Of a stretch of DNA of 64,000 bases, positions 15,201-30,000 are shown piece after piece. A program made the position numbers and the translations under genes. Origin of the DNA: Acanthaster planci (Eukaryota > Echinodermata > Asteroidea > Valvatida > Acanthasteridae). The DNA lies in assembly GCF_001949145.1 (NCBI RefSeq), contig NW_019091418.1:2664851-2728850 (forward strand), given 5' to 3'. Under the pieces are notes generated by a model, which had not been told where the DNA came from, did not search any database, and saw only the letters and a program-made list of their open reading frames with translations. Every line of letters starts with the position of its first letter. Position 1 is the first letter of the stretch.

Positions 15201-17561
15201 TGACTCTTTCGCTAATATTTTTCTACATAGGATAAGTTGTTTCAATATGCATAGTTAGTTATCCTGGCATTTTCTTACATAAGGTTTCTGATAAGAACTA
15301 AAAAGGTGACTAAACAGATGGTACCTGTAATTTATCTTGCATTATATACTTCGGTATAGCCCAATTTTTCCCTCATCTCATATCTAACCCAAACGATTCC
15401 TATCTTTTCCAACTACTTTTTCTCCGGAATGGCATCCTTTCTTTGAAGGCACTGAGTCTTGTCACAGAGTTATAAATCGTTTGCCAATACTGCATCCTGC
15501 CTCTCCAATTCAAATACCCCGATTACGAGAAATGCGGCAGACGCTTTGATTTGGATCTTCTCTTTCCATCGGGGTTGTCTCCGGATTGAACAAATTTGAG
15601 TTCTATGAATTTAAACCTCTCCAAGGAACGCAAAGCACTTACGTGTTGAAGAGGTCTGATGTTTGTTTAGAACTGACAACAGGAGAAGTATGACCTTAAT
15701 GGTTAAGTCATGATAACAAGTATCTAAGAATGCACAGCCACGGGTGTCAAGAGATACTTGGGCTGCTGCTTGGCAACAGGGCAGTTTCAATTGCTGGTTC
15801 GACATTTATCTATGCAAGATTTTTTAAATCATTTGACACCATCAAAGATTGAAGAGAACTCGCATTTTGACGACATTAAGCTGGGAAGGCCTTTATTTTC
15901 TTGCAACAAACTTGGCATTGTAACACTAAATTTCAAGAGTCAACCGACGTTTGTAAGTTGCATTTATGATGGCGCAGTAGTCTCTCTACAGACAATCAAT
16001 CAGCATAACCACATTAAACACTTGAGACCACGTCTCAAAATAAAAACTGTCAAGGAAAACTTCAGTGACAACTGAAGTATCAAATCTTGAAATATTGATT
16101 GTAGCAGCTTGTTTTATGCACGGCTCAGTCAATTGACACCTTCTGGACGCTGCATGGAAAAAAAACTAACGTGATTGGCTCTAAAAACCTTCAGTGAATC
16201 TGGCCTTAACACCCCCGTGTTTACTTTTCTGCAATGTTTAAGTGATCTAAAACTCAACGTGAGCAAGTCCCATTAGACATTTAAACAGTAATTAAAAAGT
16301 TAACACCACTTGTCTTCGCAAGGGCACGGAATTTGCCAAATTAGAAGTGACTTAATTTTGTCCAATTTACTGTAGTTTTTATTCCAAGGATTAGGTAGAG
16401 TAGATGTGCATCTCTATAGTTACCAGCAAGAAATGAGACAAAGGGGTACCCCCCATCACTAATGTCCAATCACTATACACTCTCTGGACTATTGTTACCT
16501 AACACATCGCCCCTAGATGTCTGAAAAGAATTCTCTCCGTCTCATATCTTGCATCATGTGCTCTATAGAGTTGCACCTTGCAGGATGTTGTGACAAATAC
16601 AAACTTCTGTACCCTGTTACCAATCATAAATCACATGTACAATGCGTATCAAAAGCACCATGTCATTCAGTCATGAATATTCACAATGGTTTCTACAGTA
16701 AACCACATGATCAATAACATTATTGCACTAATATGGGCCCTGTTCCAAAGTGCTACTTAACAAAATGCTATTTGCCATATGAGGAGAATATTTGCCTGAC
16801 ATATGCATGCTTAAGGGTTGTCCTTTGAATCATTTATACGTGTATAAAAGCCCACTAGTCTTTTTATTCTCCGCTATCATTCGTCAGTATCTTCATTGCA
16901 TTGGTACGGATTACACCTTTACTTGATTATCAGAGTGCAGATAATGAATGCATTGGTTCTACCATCTCAAAAAGTGACATGCATGAATGCACAGCATTAG
17001 TGCATGTATTATCAATGCACATGTTAACAGTATGTGCATCGGAGCAATGGTGTTGAGCTTACCCTCAATATCAGTACTCTTGGATACTTTCACAGATGAG
17101 TGATACTAGTGAACAGGTCAATATATAAGTCATGTCATACATACATCCCTGATTCAACTTCTAATCATTAACTCCGCCCTAATAGGCATCCATATCATTC
17201 TAGGCAGGAGGAAGCAGCTATGGTTGTGCCTTGCCTCGGGATACATGGTCCCTGGAAGAGATTCAAATCATGGTCTTAACGATTATGTAAATGAAGACAG
17301 CCTCCTGACTCTTAGAGCAAGTTTCTCTAACCAAGATGGCTTTATCCAAACAGCATTCTGTGAAAAGATGTAGCAGCAGAAGGAAACAGGGCTCCTAAAA
17401 ATCTGATCAGACTCAAAGGAGGACAATTGTTCAAAGGTAACTATGGAGTTGGAAGTACATCTTACTTTAAAAATTATCAGGTTTGATACAAGGTTCCATA
17501 TTCAATGCCTGCACCAAATCAAAATTACGAGGGTTACAAAAGGAACAAATTCATATCCACA

Positions 17562-17567
17562 TTTATT
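17562..17567 (-). terminator. Candidate TANGO1 polyadenylation signal
   Basis: This is the first AATAAA on the gene strand downstream of the stop codon, giving a 3' UTR of about 420 nt. It is a motif-based inference. Confidence 0.4.
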
Positions 17568-17984
17568 CAAGAAGTCTCTTGATGTGGAATACATAATCTA
17601 GCTGATAGAGTAAACTTTTAAATCTTTTTCTATTTCAGGGTTCAAGGCTGACAAGCAGGATAACTAAAAGGAAATTCAAAGTCCTATTGGTTTACTTAAA
17701 TCTTATTTTTTAATTAACTTATTTTAGAAATAAAATGTTTAACATTAATTTAAACTGAATTACTTCATTAAGAAATGGAATAAAATTATAAGACGCTTTG
17801 ATTGGGAAGCTTTGAAAAGGGTAGGTATCACACTGTAATGACATAAATTGACATCTTTAAGTAGCAACAAATAAGTTTTTGGTTCATAAAAACACATACA
17901 CCTTTACCAACTGATAAGACGAGCATGTTCTATCTCTAAGAATTTCAAGTAAAAGTTTAGAGAGATTTGGTAAAAGTGGTGGTT

Positions 17985-18041
17985 TTAAGGTCCTTGAATT
18001 GGTCTGGAGCTGGGTCTGGTCTGGGGTGTGACTGGTGTCCC
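17985..18041 (-). CDS. MIA3: TANGO1 exon 30: C-terminus and stop
   Basis: Acceptor ggttcacag|GGGAC, phase 0. Encodes GTPVTPQTRPSSRPIQGP and TAA at 17987-17985. Proline content and phase fit a terminal exon. Confidence 0.85.
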   Translation of the reverse strand, partial: GTPVTPQTRPSSRPIQGP

Positions 18042-21000
18042 CTGTGAACCACAATAAAATTAACAGTCATTTCAATGGCTTACTTGCTGCGAGAAAACTG
18101 GTCACAAACACATCCCGATCAAAAAGTTAACAATGCAAGTAACACATAATATTCACATCAGTGTTGTAATCAAGCTCAGCACAAGTCCCCGTTAGTCCAT
18201 CACAAGTCATTTGTCGATTCAAAAGCCTGTGGATGACTGGTCTAGTGAAGGGACTTGTGACTGGTCTTGAGAAGGGAATTGTAACTGGTCTTGCGAAAGG
18301 AGTTGTGACTGGTCTAGTGAAAGGAATTGTGACTTGTCTAGTGAAGGGAATCGTGACTGGTCATGAGAAGGGACGTGTTACCGGTCTAGTGCAGGGACTT
18401 GTGACTGGTCTAGTGAAGGGACTTGTGACTGGTCTAGTGAAGGGACTTGTGACTGGTCTAGTGAAGGGACTTGTGACTGGTCTAGTGAAGGGACTTGTGA
18501 CTGGTCTAGTGAAGGGACTTGTGACTGGTCTAGTGAAGGGACTTGTGACTGGTCTAGTGAAGGGACTTGTGACTGGACTATAGAGTTGTGAAAGCACATG
18601 TGATGGACTCGACTACAGCACTGAATAACATGCTAATCTCCAGTTTGTATTCACAGTAGTCATATGAAAATCACCTGGCAATCACATGATGTTGAACGAA
18701 TGAAGGCATGTTTCTGCATGGCATGTCTTTTATAATTTCTACAACATGCCATTATGAAGTGCAGATTCATGCATGTATGGTCCAGCCAACATTGCTAATT
18801 TTATTTTTAGCATATTGTCTTTACATTTGCTAATAAGAGCATATTTGACCATGTACTGACTGAAACTCTGGCCTGTTAACTATATTTTGCCTTTAGAGGA
18901 ACTGTGAACAAGTTACTAAAAAAAGTCATCTTTGCAGTGACACAACCCACAAAAGGAAGGGTTCGATATTCAACTCCAAAATAAAACAGATTACTTTGCT
19001 AATGAAAAGGATTAGGTTTACTCACATCTAATGGGGTTGATGTTCTTTGCGATCCTGTTGGAGTGCCAAATGAAGGACCACTCAGGGGAAAAGCCCCTGG
19101 AGGTGGGGCTCCAGCAGGGGGTGGGTAAGGACCACGACTGCCTGGTCTCATGCCTGAGCAAGAACAGAATCCGATTGGGTGATGTGAAAGTGGTTAACAT
19201 TGCAAACCGTTAGATGGAACAAAGACAATCGGTATTACATCAAAATAAACAGCCCATCTGGTCGTATTAAGGCAACCTCCCAAATACTGACAATTGTTAT
19301 TTAACTAATCACGTTGTGACTGCCATACATGTGCATACACCATTATAATACCTCTGTCTTGGATACTTTTTTGTTCATTGGCCCAAAATGATCATGACAG
19401 GGCGATATACATGTACCCGCATATCACACTCACCATGAGACATCTCTTTTTTTCAAGAAGCACTTTGTGTTGGGGAGAAGTTAATTTTTATTACGAGGTT
19501 TGCCCGTACCCAAGATGCATATGGTATTTAGAAACACTGTATGTAGCAAACACTTTGTACTAATTCCGGTGAAGTGAACTTACCTGGATTCCTAGGGCCC
19601 ATAGGTGGTGGAGGTTCTCCTCTATCCATGGGAGGTGGCCCCATGTCATTTGGGTAGGGCCCTGGACCATGCATTGGTCCAGGTGGTGGAGGGCCACGAG
19701 GGCCAAAGTCCATATCAGGCGGTGGAGGTCCGTATCCACCAAGGGGACCAAAGTCACGGTCATCCATGGGTGGAGGCCCAAAATCACGATCGTCTAATGG
19801 GGGTCCTCGGCGGTCAAAATCATCAGGATGAGGTGGGAAATCTCTGGGAGGGAAGGGGTGACGAAGAGGGGGTGGAGGTCCACTGAAAGGGGGAGGACCG
19901 AAATCCATGTCCGGAGGAGGTGGACCATGAGGGCCATATCCAAAGTCCGGAGGAGGGCTCAGTTCTCTCATATCACGAGGGTCATAGTCCATCTCTGACA
20001 AGGGAGGGCCTCGGGAGTGACGTCCATGTGGGGGCGCTCTACCCATTGATGGGTGGGGAGGGGGCGGACCATCATCCGGGAATGGTGGGGGTGGACCAGA
20101 GTCCCTGCCTGATCTAGATGAGCGTCGGTAGGGGCCCACATCACCATCCAATGGAGGCGACGGGGGAAGGTCACCTTGGTAGTTGGGTCTACGTGGTGAC
20201 AAGGGTCTACCAGGATCTAGGTGAGGTGGTGATGGAGTGTCAGCTAGGAGACTGTTCCTACTGGGCACACCTGGAGAGAAATAAACATAGAAATGTGCAA
20301 TCATGTCATTAAACCGCATACATATAATGGTTAAGGCAGTAAATAAGTCAATTACAAGCCATTACATGTCATCTGGTCTTAAGTCAGTCACAAGCCATTC
20401 AAATGAACTGTGACAGAAGTAATCCTCTGTCACTATGCATCAACAGTTAAAAGCAGCCAACTTTTTTTAACAATTAGGTTCTTACTCACAGGCCAAATAC
20501 TTTTTGTAGGAAAATACGTATCCAAGAATGACAGAAAAAGACTAATGGTAATAGGAAATCAGATGGACAGATATAAGTTACAATATTCAGTGCTAATCTC
20601 GGAGAAATATTGTTAGAAATATTTGATTAGTTTGAAGATCAAATGTTAAGCAGCGTACCTTGTTTCACAGGCTGCGGACTCCCTTCACCTGTCATACCGA
20701 GAAAATTAGTGACAAATAAAGCACCCTCAGAAAAAATAACTTAAGCAGCAACAGTAAAAACAAAACAATTCTGATTTGATTTCTGCAAACTAAAATAGGA
20801 TCAGATAGAGTGAAAATGTTGACAGGCATGATGACATGTTAGCATTCCAAATACTCAAGAGGGGTACTTGTTTGGAGGTAGATTTCACCAAAAAACGAAG
20901 CAACGAAGCCAAGTTTTTGCAACATAAATGAAAAGGAAGCCATTCTTTAACTTATTAACTCTAATCCACCTCATGTTTCATTCAGAGTTCGTCTAGAAGT

Positions 21001-24000
21001 ATTGGGGGATTTTGCAGGATTGCACAACGTAAAGGCAAGCACATGTTACTTTCCAAGGAATTTCATTTCCCTTGATAGTTTAAGAAATATACTATTTTGC
21101 TCTCGCACAATTAAAAATTTGGAGGATTCAAGAAGATTCAGGAAACAATGTTGATGAGTTATAATTAATAGCCAATACTGAAACCAGCTTGATTGAACTG
21201 AAAACGTTAGCAAGAAGCAAGTGTCTGTTGGCCAGAAAGAGAGTTGCTATGTAGACACAAGCATTTCTTTCTAGGGAGAGAGCAAAAAGCTAGACTTACG
21301 TCCAGATGGAGATGGTTTATACAAGGGAGCTGTGTCAGTCTTAGCTCGTCGACCTTCCAGCTCCGTCAATCTATACCCCAGGGAAATCAAGAGCAAGATG
21401 ATGTTGAAACTAACACAAGATTAAAGCTACGTTCACTTAACATAACAAAACAAGATGGTTGATTCAATACCTTCCAATATCACTTTTTTCTGTAGAGTCA
21501 CCATCAAAAACCTAAAACCCTCTCTATGTCTTGTTCAAGTCACTCAGAGAAAATGTCACATTTTAACATGCAAATTTTAAGTACATGTATGTACTAGATG
21601 TTACTGCAAAAAGTTAGTTACTGAAGACTGCAGTGAACGAGCATCAATTTATGTCTTAGTTTACACTATCTGAACCTTTTGGGATTACCACTGCATAACT
21701 TAGTGCTAAATACCGAATGATAAAACTGTTGAGTCAAGAGAACAAGAAACATCAAGAGACAAACCTGTGTCTCAGACTTGCAGCTTCTCTCTTAGCTTCC
21801 TGGAGTTCCCTCTCAGCTGCGCGAGCAGAGATCTGTCAACAGAAAGAATAAATAAAGATATCACTTCATTCAGCAGTTATTTGGTAGTGTTTCCTAAGCC
21901 ACAAGGAAGCTCAAGAAACTAGAAACGATATGGTTTGGTTCTGTGTGGTAAACACCTCCTCACTGGTAACCAAGAAAGAGGCTGGGACAATAATGGACCA
22001 TTGGTACCTTGCACCTAGCATCCTACATATTAGCAACATACATGAACGGGCACATACACACATTGCCACCCAAGGGACATTGCTGCTTGATAAAAAAAGA
22101 ATCCATGTAAAGGAAAAAAGAAATGCTCAATCAGAAATTCAAACTCGGGGATGTGTTTAGAGGAAATGAAATATCCTCAGTACAATCACCCAAGGTTTTA
22201 AGAACCCCCAAGGCAGTGCAAGATCTATGGTATACATTTGTGTTCGGTAGGCACCCTTACACTGCCCATTTCTTGTGTTCTGTGTCAACTTTTAGAAATA
22301 AAAACACCTTAATGGTAAACTCAGGTTTTAAAACAGATTTTTAAAAAATCCTATAATCAGGAAAATCCTGGTGAAAAAATTGTAAAAAATAGGAAGAAAC
22401 CTGACAGATCTGACCCTGCAATCTAGGTTTATAAATGGCAAGAGTTTATTTTTCAGTCTTACCCAGCTGTCATGTGCTTTCTTTTCATGAGCTGCAACCT
22501 AATAGGAAAAACAAATACACAATAAAATGTGTCCAGGTGAAACCAGATAAAGTCTCTAAAACATAAAAATAAGGGCTTTGAATGTTCAACTGTTTCAGTG
22601 GCAACAATTACATGTTAATGATATGATTTAAATGTGACCTTCCTCATAGGCATGGTCCCTGCCTTTTCAATTTCGATGCATGTATGCATTTCATTGACAG
22701 AGAAAATAAACAACAATTACGACATTACAAAGGATCTTATATCACCTGAGATCTCTTCTCTTACTTGATTTCTGAAATTCCTTTCAGCTTTTTCCAACTC
22801 CTCTTTGAGATCTTTGATCTGAGTCCTGCATGTGAAAACAGAAAAACGAATAAAAGCTTAAACCTGAGGGCAAAATAAGTCAAAAGTGCAACTGATTTAT
22901 GAGCATTCTTTGAATTGAAACTTCCAAACATCATTAAAGCCCATGAAGTTGAATACAGGAGTGTTTTATTCTCACAAAGTCCAGAATACAACATTCACTG
23001 GTACCCACCGGTAGTTGGTGATCTCAACTTCAGCTGATGCTGCTTTGCCATCAGCATTCTCTAGCTTCGAGTCACTCTGAAGTCTCAGAGCCTCTTCACG
23101 ACCAAGTTTCCTGACCATACATAAGTAGAAGTAATCAGTCAAACTCTAACATTTGAATGAGTAAATACACACCTTTGTAAAACACAACACAGGTCTTTCA
23201 CATTCGACCTTTGTCCAGCAGAGACATGCCAAGGGTACTCATCTAGACAGACATCTGGACAAACAGACGGACTCACCTCTGTAACTCCACCTCTTTGTTC
23301 TTGAAGTATTCTGTCATGACCTCCAGTTTGGTCTGTGCTTCAGCCAGGCTGTTCTTGGCCTGCTTGTAGTTGGATTGTGCCAGGTCAACCTCTTGTTGAA
23401 GGGACCCAATCTTGGCTGGAAATACAAGACCAAATTCCATATGTATTCAAGATATCGTAAGCTAGAAAACCTGTACAAGTGCTCCTAATGAAGAATCTGT
23501 AATCCACATGATGGTTTGTAAGACTTCACATCTAGTAGCCCTGATGTGCATCCCTTAGTCATTTTGCCTTGAACAGTGAGACTTCAGTCAATTTTTTAGA
23601 TTCACAGCATCCAGGTATGCATCTCCATAACCGAGATCCATGGATTTCATTCAAGAAAATCTGGACTCTTAATCCCCTAATCAGCACAGCGGCCATCTTA
23701 CTGTGCCAAATACAAAGGTAATATAAAGGCTTGCTCACCATTGTTAACCAAATTCGTTTATGGCATCATTAGTTACAATGACAATTGAACTGACCATCGC
23801 CTTTGTACTTGGCACAGTAAAATGTCCGCCCGGTGGCTTCAGTCAGTGCAAAGGCATTGTGAGTCCAGATTTCTTTATAGACATCCGTGCCTCCATCCTC
23901 ACAAGCTCCCCGTCCTCTCACTCACCTTCAAGTTCTCGTCTTCCTTTGACTTCTGTTTCATATTTGGCATCCAGTTCATTCTTTTCTCCTTCCACAAGAG

Positions 24001-27000
24001 ACAACTTGGCACTCACCTAAAAGGAAAAACCCAAACTTTGTCGTAAATGAGAAAGTAGCAAAACTTTGAAAAGAATATTAAACATCCTTAGCATGTCACA
24101 TGTGAAATTTAGAAATACACCAATAATTCTGATAAAAGACGGTTTAATTCTTGAACTTGTCCTGCAAATCAACCCAATTGTTTGAATCCTGACCATGAAG
24201 TCATTTGATGTTGGTGTAGATTTCTTTACTTCTGTTTACATCACTCCAATATGGAAGACTTCAAGGACTACTACTTACTCTTGTCACATCCATAAGCTGC
24301 TGGACTCGGGCTTCATTATCAACTTCTGTTGACAAAATGAAAATTGTTATGGACCATAAGGGATCCTAAGAGCTATACCCTATTCCTTGGAACATTTTCA
24401 TTTTGATTTGAGACAGTCAGTTGTATCATTACAGCCAGACGTTCATTGACCTTTAACCTTTGTCCCCTCACCTGTGTCATCCTCCTCAGTGCTCTGTAGT
24501 CCTTTGAGCTGCACTAAACAGTCTTTTAATACCTAAAAACAATATCAAACGTGAGGATCACTTTAAACCAAATTCTTGACGATCATTTAAAAACAGTCTG
24601 CATCATTCACCAATCAACCAACAAGCTTTATAAGTTTTCATGTCCAAGAAATATACAATTTCTTTATGAAAGTTTGTTTGTGAAGAGTTTAAAATCCACT
24701 GACTTGCCTCGAGAAAGGTAATTTAAGTCAAACTTATTCCTTCATCAAATGGGTGCAAATACTTTGTAATAATTCATTATGACAAAGTTTCAATGCAGTA
24801 GAGGGATATGAATATTCTAGATTGATTTACGCCATTCCATCTCCAGAGGGTGGTGATAAACACTGTTTTGGTTAGCCATACCAGCTGGGGATTCGTACTT
24901 CAATCTCATTGTCTTTGNNNNNNNNNNNNNNNNNNNNNNNNNNNNNNNNNNNNNNNNNNNNNNNNNNNNNNNNNNNNNNNNNNNNNNNNNNNNNNNNNNN
25001 NNNNNNNNNNNNNNNNNNNNNNNNNNNNNNNNNNNNNNNNNNNNNNNNNNNNNNNNNNNNNNNNNNNNNNNNNNNNNNNNNNNNNNNNNNNNNNNNNNNN
25101 NNNNNNNNNNNNNNNNNNNNNNNNNNNNNNNNNNNNNNNNNNNNNNNNNNNNNNNNNNNNNNNNNNNNNNNNNNNNNNNNNNNNNNNNNNNNNNNNNNNN
25201 NNNNNNNNNNNNNNNNNNNNNNNNNNNNNNNNNNNNNNNNNNNNNNNNNNNNNNNNNNNNNNNNNNNNNNNNNNNNNNNNNNNNNNNNNNNNNNNNNNNN
25301 NNNNNNNNNNNNNNNNNNNNNNNNNNNNNNNNNNNNNNNNNNNNNNNNNNNNNNNNNNNNNNNNNNNNNNNNNNNNNNNNNNNNNNNNNNNNNNNNNNNN
25401 NNNNNNNNNNNNNNNNNNNNNNNNNNNNNNNNNNNNNNNNNNNNNNNNNNNNNNNNNNNNNNNNNNNNNNNNNNNNNNNNNNNNNNNNNNNNNNNNNNNN
25501 NNNNNNNNNNNNNNNNNNNNNNNNNNNNNNNNNNNNNNNNNNNNNNNNNNNNNNNNNNNNNNNNNNNNNNNNNNNNNNNNNNNNNNNNNNNNNNNNNNNN
25601 NNNNNNNNNNNNNNNNNNNNNNNNNNNNNNNNNNNNNNNNNNNNNNNNNNNNNNNNNNNNNNNNNNNNNNNNNNNNNNNNNNNNNNNNNNNNNNNNTCTC
25701 ATTGTGAAGTAATTCCACTTGCTCGTTCATCTCAGAAACTCTGGGAAAGCCAAACAACAGACATAGTAAATATCATCGGAAGTTACATTCAAACTTTGCA
25801 GCTGCCCTATTTCTGCAGATGAGATAGCTATATGGGTCTTCAAATTTTAGAAGCCTGGTTCCATTTCATTTGCAATGCTACTAATTTTTCTGAATCTTGG
25901 TCCCTCCTTGATTACTAATTACCCAGGTAAAGAAAGTTCCAGTCCTTGAAATGTCTGAAATTGCTTTGAGCAGAATTAAATCTTGGTGATTCTACCTTCC
26001 CTGTAATCTTGCTAAGTAAGTTCTCACGTGAGTGTGGGGACTACATGCAGGGTCAATTTGGGCATTTTAATGATATAAACCCTTTGTCAAAGGTCATGAG
26101 GTCAGTTGCATTCTGAATCAGTCTCTTACACTGCATATGAGTGAGGTAATAAGTAACAAGTGTTTGGACAAGTACTATTTTCCTGTATGTTGTACACACA
26201 CTTAAAGGTAAGTTCCACACTGCGCAAAGTTGTCGCTTCAACACTAGAGATAGCAGCATGGAGGATATGGGTTAAATAAACGCTTGATGCTAGAAACATG
26301 AAAATGCAACTTCACAAATAAAATCACAGTTTGTAACAGTTGATAAGTAATGACAAAGTACCTCTCATTCCAGCCGGCAATTTCTTCAGTCAGCTGTTCC
26401 TTGGTAGATGTCAATAGGTGGTTCCGTTCAGTCAGTGACTGGACCTCATGTTGTAAGGCAGATACATTATTGTTGCTGAGCTGTAAGTTATTCTCAAGCT
26501 GCGGGAATGAATACAATTTTTGGTTCTATCAGAAGAACATATGAGTTGGGTTTTCAGTCCCTACCTGAGTATATGAGTTGGGTTTTCATTCCCTACCCGA
26601 GTATACGAGTTTTCAGTCCCTACCTGAGTATATATGAGTTTTCAGTCCCTACCTGAGTGTATGAGTTTTCAGTCCCTACCTGAGTGTGAGCTTTCAGTCC
26701 CTACCTGAGTAAATGAGTTTTCAAGAAATCTTATCAGGAATGTTTTCCCTCCTCTAACAAAACATTCCTTCATTGTCTTCTCTTTATGAGGTTTCTTAAG
26801 GCTTGCAAATTTAAAGAAGTAAATTTGGTTTCATTGCCAGAAATAAATACAAACCAAAAGCTACTACTTACATCTTTCACCTGTTGCTGTAAAGCAGCTA
26901 TCGTCTGATTGGCTGTGCTTACTTGCTCTTCATAAAGATCAACCTGTCAGAAATAAAGCCATTTATTAAAGGGTGAGTTGAATAACAGCTTAATACAAAG

Positions 27001-30000
27001 GAGGTTTTTCACAAAAAGGGAAAACAGAATGTGGTCAGAATTTTTCAAGAAAATCTTGGTGATGTATAAATCCAATGCACCATTCTATCTTTTTAAAGAT
27101 GCAAACAAATGTCTTCCATTTTGAAAAAAACAGACAGACGCACCTGAACAATAAACCTCCTCCTACAAAAAAATAGAAAACAAAAAAGACATGGCCATCG
27201 CAGGATCCAAATGTACTCATTGGTAAAGTCTCAGGCCAGAACAGAATCCCAACTTTTGCAAGATTTCAGAAGATAAAGTCTGGCCTGGATTCCATTACAT
27301 CAGGTTTGATGCCCCATGAAACTGGAAGTACAATGTGCCATTGGCTTCCTCCAAAGAAGGAAGATGTTGGAGGAGTCACAAATGTTTCTGTCAAGAACGT
27401 CTAAGGAGTCAGAGTAAGGAGAAGTATACAGACCTGTTCTTGAGTGGATTTCAGCTGTGATTCTTGCTGTGCTAACAGTGACTTTGCTGTGCTCAATTCT
27501 TGTTGGACTGTATTCATGTTTGCTTTCAGGTCATCACAGGATTGCTGAAATTCAACAAGAGTCCTACATGACTAAAGATGTCTCCTGACACTGACAAGAA
27601 ATTTGAAAAGGAGAAATGTTGCAAACGACTCTACCTGGCCACTGTACATTTTCTTGTTGACACCTTATTACTTGTACAAATATCAGGACACACAAAGACC
27701 TTATGAATGGCATATTACATGGAAAGAAAGTAGAACTCACGATGCAAAATACAGAACTATTTCCTCCTCTAACTACTTTGAATAAATTTGAAACAAATGA
27801 GACCACCTTTGAATGGCACATTCCTACAACTGACTTACACTAGTGTGCTTTTGACCTTCATGTAGTACATGTCCCATGCTTTCATTCCTTGGTAAGCCTG
27901 TGGCCAAATTTCTTGGCTACAGCTTGAAATAATGCAAGATTCTATGGAAACTGGCTATGGCTACTATCATAGACTCATACAGAACTTGAAGCCACATCCA
28001 AGTCAGTTGGACATGGCCTACTGTAAGAACATGTATTTGACTCCAGCAACAAATCCCTCAATGAAACTAGACTTCCACCAGTCCAATGAAATGACTTAAA
28101 ACATTGTATTTTACTGTGGTTGTCTGGTTTTACATTCAAAACTGAACTTTATTTACTCTGTCAAACTGTTAGATTTTAAAATTCAATTTAAAATGTTTCC
28201 AAATGAACCAATGCACCAATCATGTTACAAAACTAAGCATCCCGTTGTACCAAGGTCATCTGTGCTGTAATATGAAAACAATACACAAACAAATCCCATC
28301 TATTCATCAATTGCATGGACAGGTCCCTTTGATGTTAGCACACAGATACAATAGCAATGAATGAATCAATAATCAGTAACAGGTGTAGCGACTGCTATAA
28401 ACTCCAATGTCCATTCGACTTGTGGGATTCCAATTCCACACTTACCGACAAGTTGTCCCTTTCCTGCAGGGTCTTGTCAACATTCTGCTTCAGCTCATAG
28501 AACTGTTGATTTTGAGACTTAAACTACACAAAAAGTATATAGAACAAATCAATTCAAAATTTGACAATAATTAGTTGGTTGAAAAATAAACCTGATAATA
28601 AACGGACAGGGATGTTGAACTCTGACCTCTAGTACATGAGAGAGGTGACTGTAACGACTGAACCAAGAGGAATACCTGTAATTCACAACTGATTTCCCCA
28701 CAAGGGGGTTGCCATGGTTACTGTAACGACTGAACCAAGAGGAATACCTGTAATTCACAACTGATTTCCCCACAAGGGGGTTGCCATGGTAAGGCCAATT
28801 TTGCAGTGCATTATGTGAAAATGGTCAATAAACAGCATGCATTTGTAGGAGTTGGACTGCTCATTCATTTTTTTTTAAAAATCTGTGATTTACCGGTAGG
28901 TTGAAATTTGTGTGTGTGAATGTGAATCATGTCCAGAACAGTGACAAGGCTCCAACTTTATAAATTTGTGTGATATGACACACAAAACATGAACAACAGA
29001 TAAGTAACTGCAGGGTGATTTCGGAAGACTGCCAACCAGGACATTAACAAGAGGCCTTTGGGGCTAACGTTTTGTGGCTCAGCATACTACCAATTGCTCG
29101 TTGTTTTCAACTTCCTAATGAACATGTTGGCAAAGACAATAAATAACTAAGATACTGCCAACACAGGACTCCATAGTTTACTTGACAAAGCACCAATGCT
29201 TCTAGACCACACTGTAAGCAATTGCTGCCCCCATGCTATTTTTACCACAAAATGATTTCTTTCTATCACACATGCACTTCACTTTAATTAGCTACATCAT
29301 ATCTGGAGGACCATTTGTGATTCAATACATGGCAGACAAGTCAGAAGACATTAACAAAAACAAATGATGTTATTAGAAAACAAAGCAATGGATATGAAAG
29401 TAAAGGACAGATGAATTCCACACCTGGCTTGTAGTCATATCTAAGGTGTCCAAGATGTCTTGTTTCTGTCCATGTAGAGCCTCAATCTCATCCAGCATCG
29501 ATGCATTAAATGCTGCATTGACACAGGATAGGAATAATGAACAGATGACGTTGGATTCAAAGAGACTGGAGTTATTAAGAAAAAAATCATGTAACTTCCC
29601 AGATCTAGATGTACAAACTCACTCCGCGTGGTTCAAAACCTACCCAGTCAGACTGAAGTAGATTTAGTAACAGTATTTGGACTGTTAAGAGAAACTCAGG
29701 GTTTCCTCAAAACCATGACTGGAAAGTTTGGAAAGTTTCACCCTCTAATTTCAGCAGGTGGAGAAGTTTACATACCAAATAAAACAGTGCAAAAAGCATG
29801 TACTGCAATTTGGAAAAAAAGGTTGTTTCATTACCAACATGCACGTACAATAAAAAATGTCAAACACATGTTAGCTTAAATACAACGCAAGCTATTAGCA
29901 CCTAAAAAAAAGTATGCCTTCAATTTTTGAACAAACATTCCTACCAACTAACCTTTTGGATTTCGGCAGCTGCATATCTGTAAATTCAATCAGACCAACA

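Larger units (their letters stand above)
3090..17560. other. Intergenic region between the K2P and TANGO1 3' ends
   Basis: The two genes converge tail to tail across this stretch. I find no splice-bounded coding exons on either strand. It holds two tRNA-like SINE heads (near 6065 and 12190), an assembly gap (6876-7578), a tight hairpin (866-893 of the 10-kb block, i.e. 10866-10893) and scattered AT-rich sequence. The interval 8200-9500 has more CpG than its surroundings, including ATG TCC GGT near 8381 followed by a good donor at 8403, but no downstream exon supports a gene there. Confidence 0.6.

Noticed and set aside
15758-16075. 105-codon open frame on the + strand
   Set aside because: I do not recognise any domain; composition is ordinary for noncoding sequence and no adjoining exons are seen.
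18233-18599. Open frames on both strands through the 24-bp repeat
   Set aside because: They are periodic artefacts of a stop-free minisatellite inside an intron; no splice-supported coding context.
19605-20312. Open frames on the + strand opposite the Pro-rich exon
   Set aside because: Antisense shadows of exon 28; the - strand frame has splice sites, phase and family composition.
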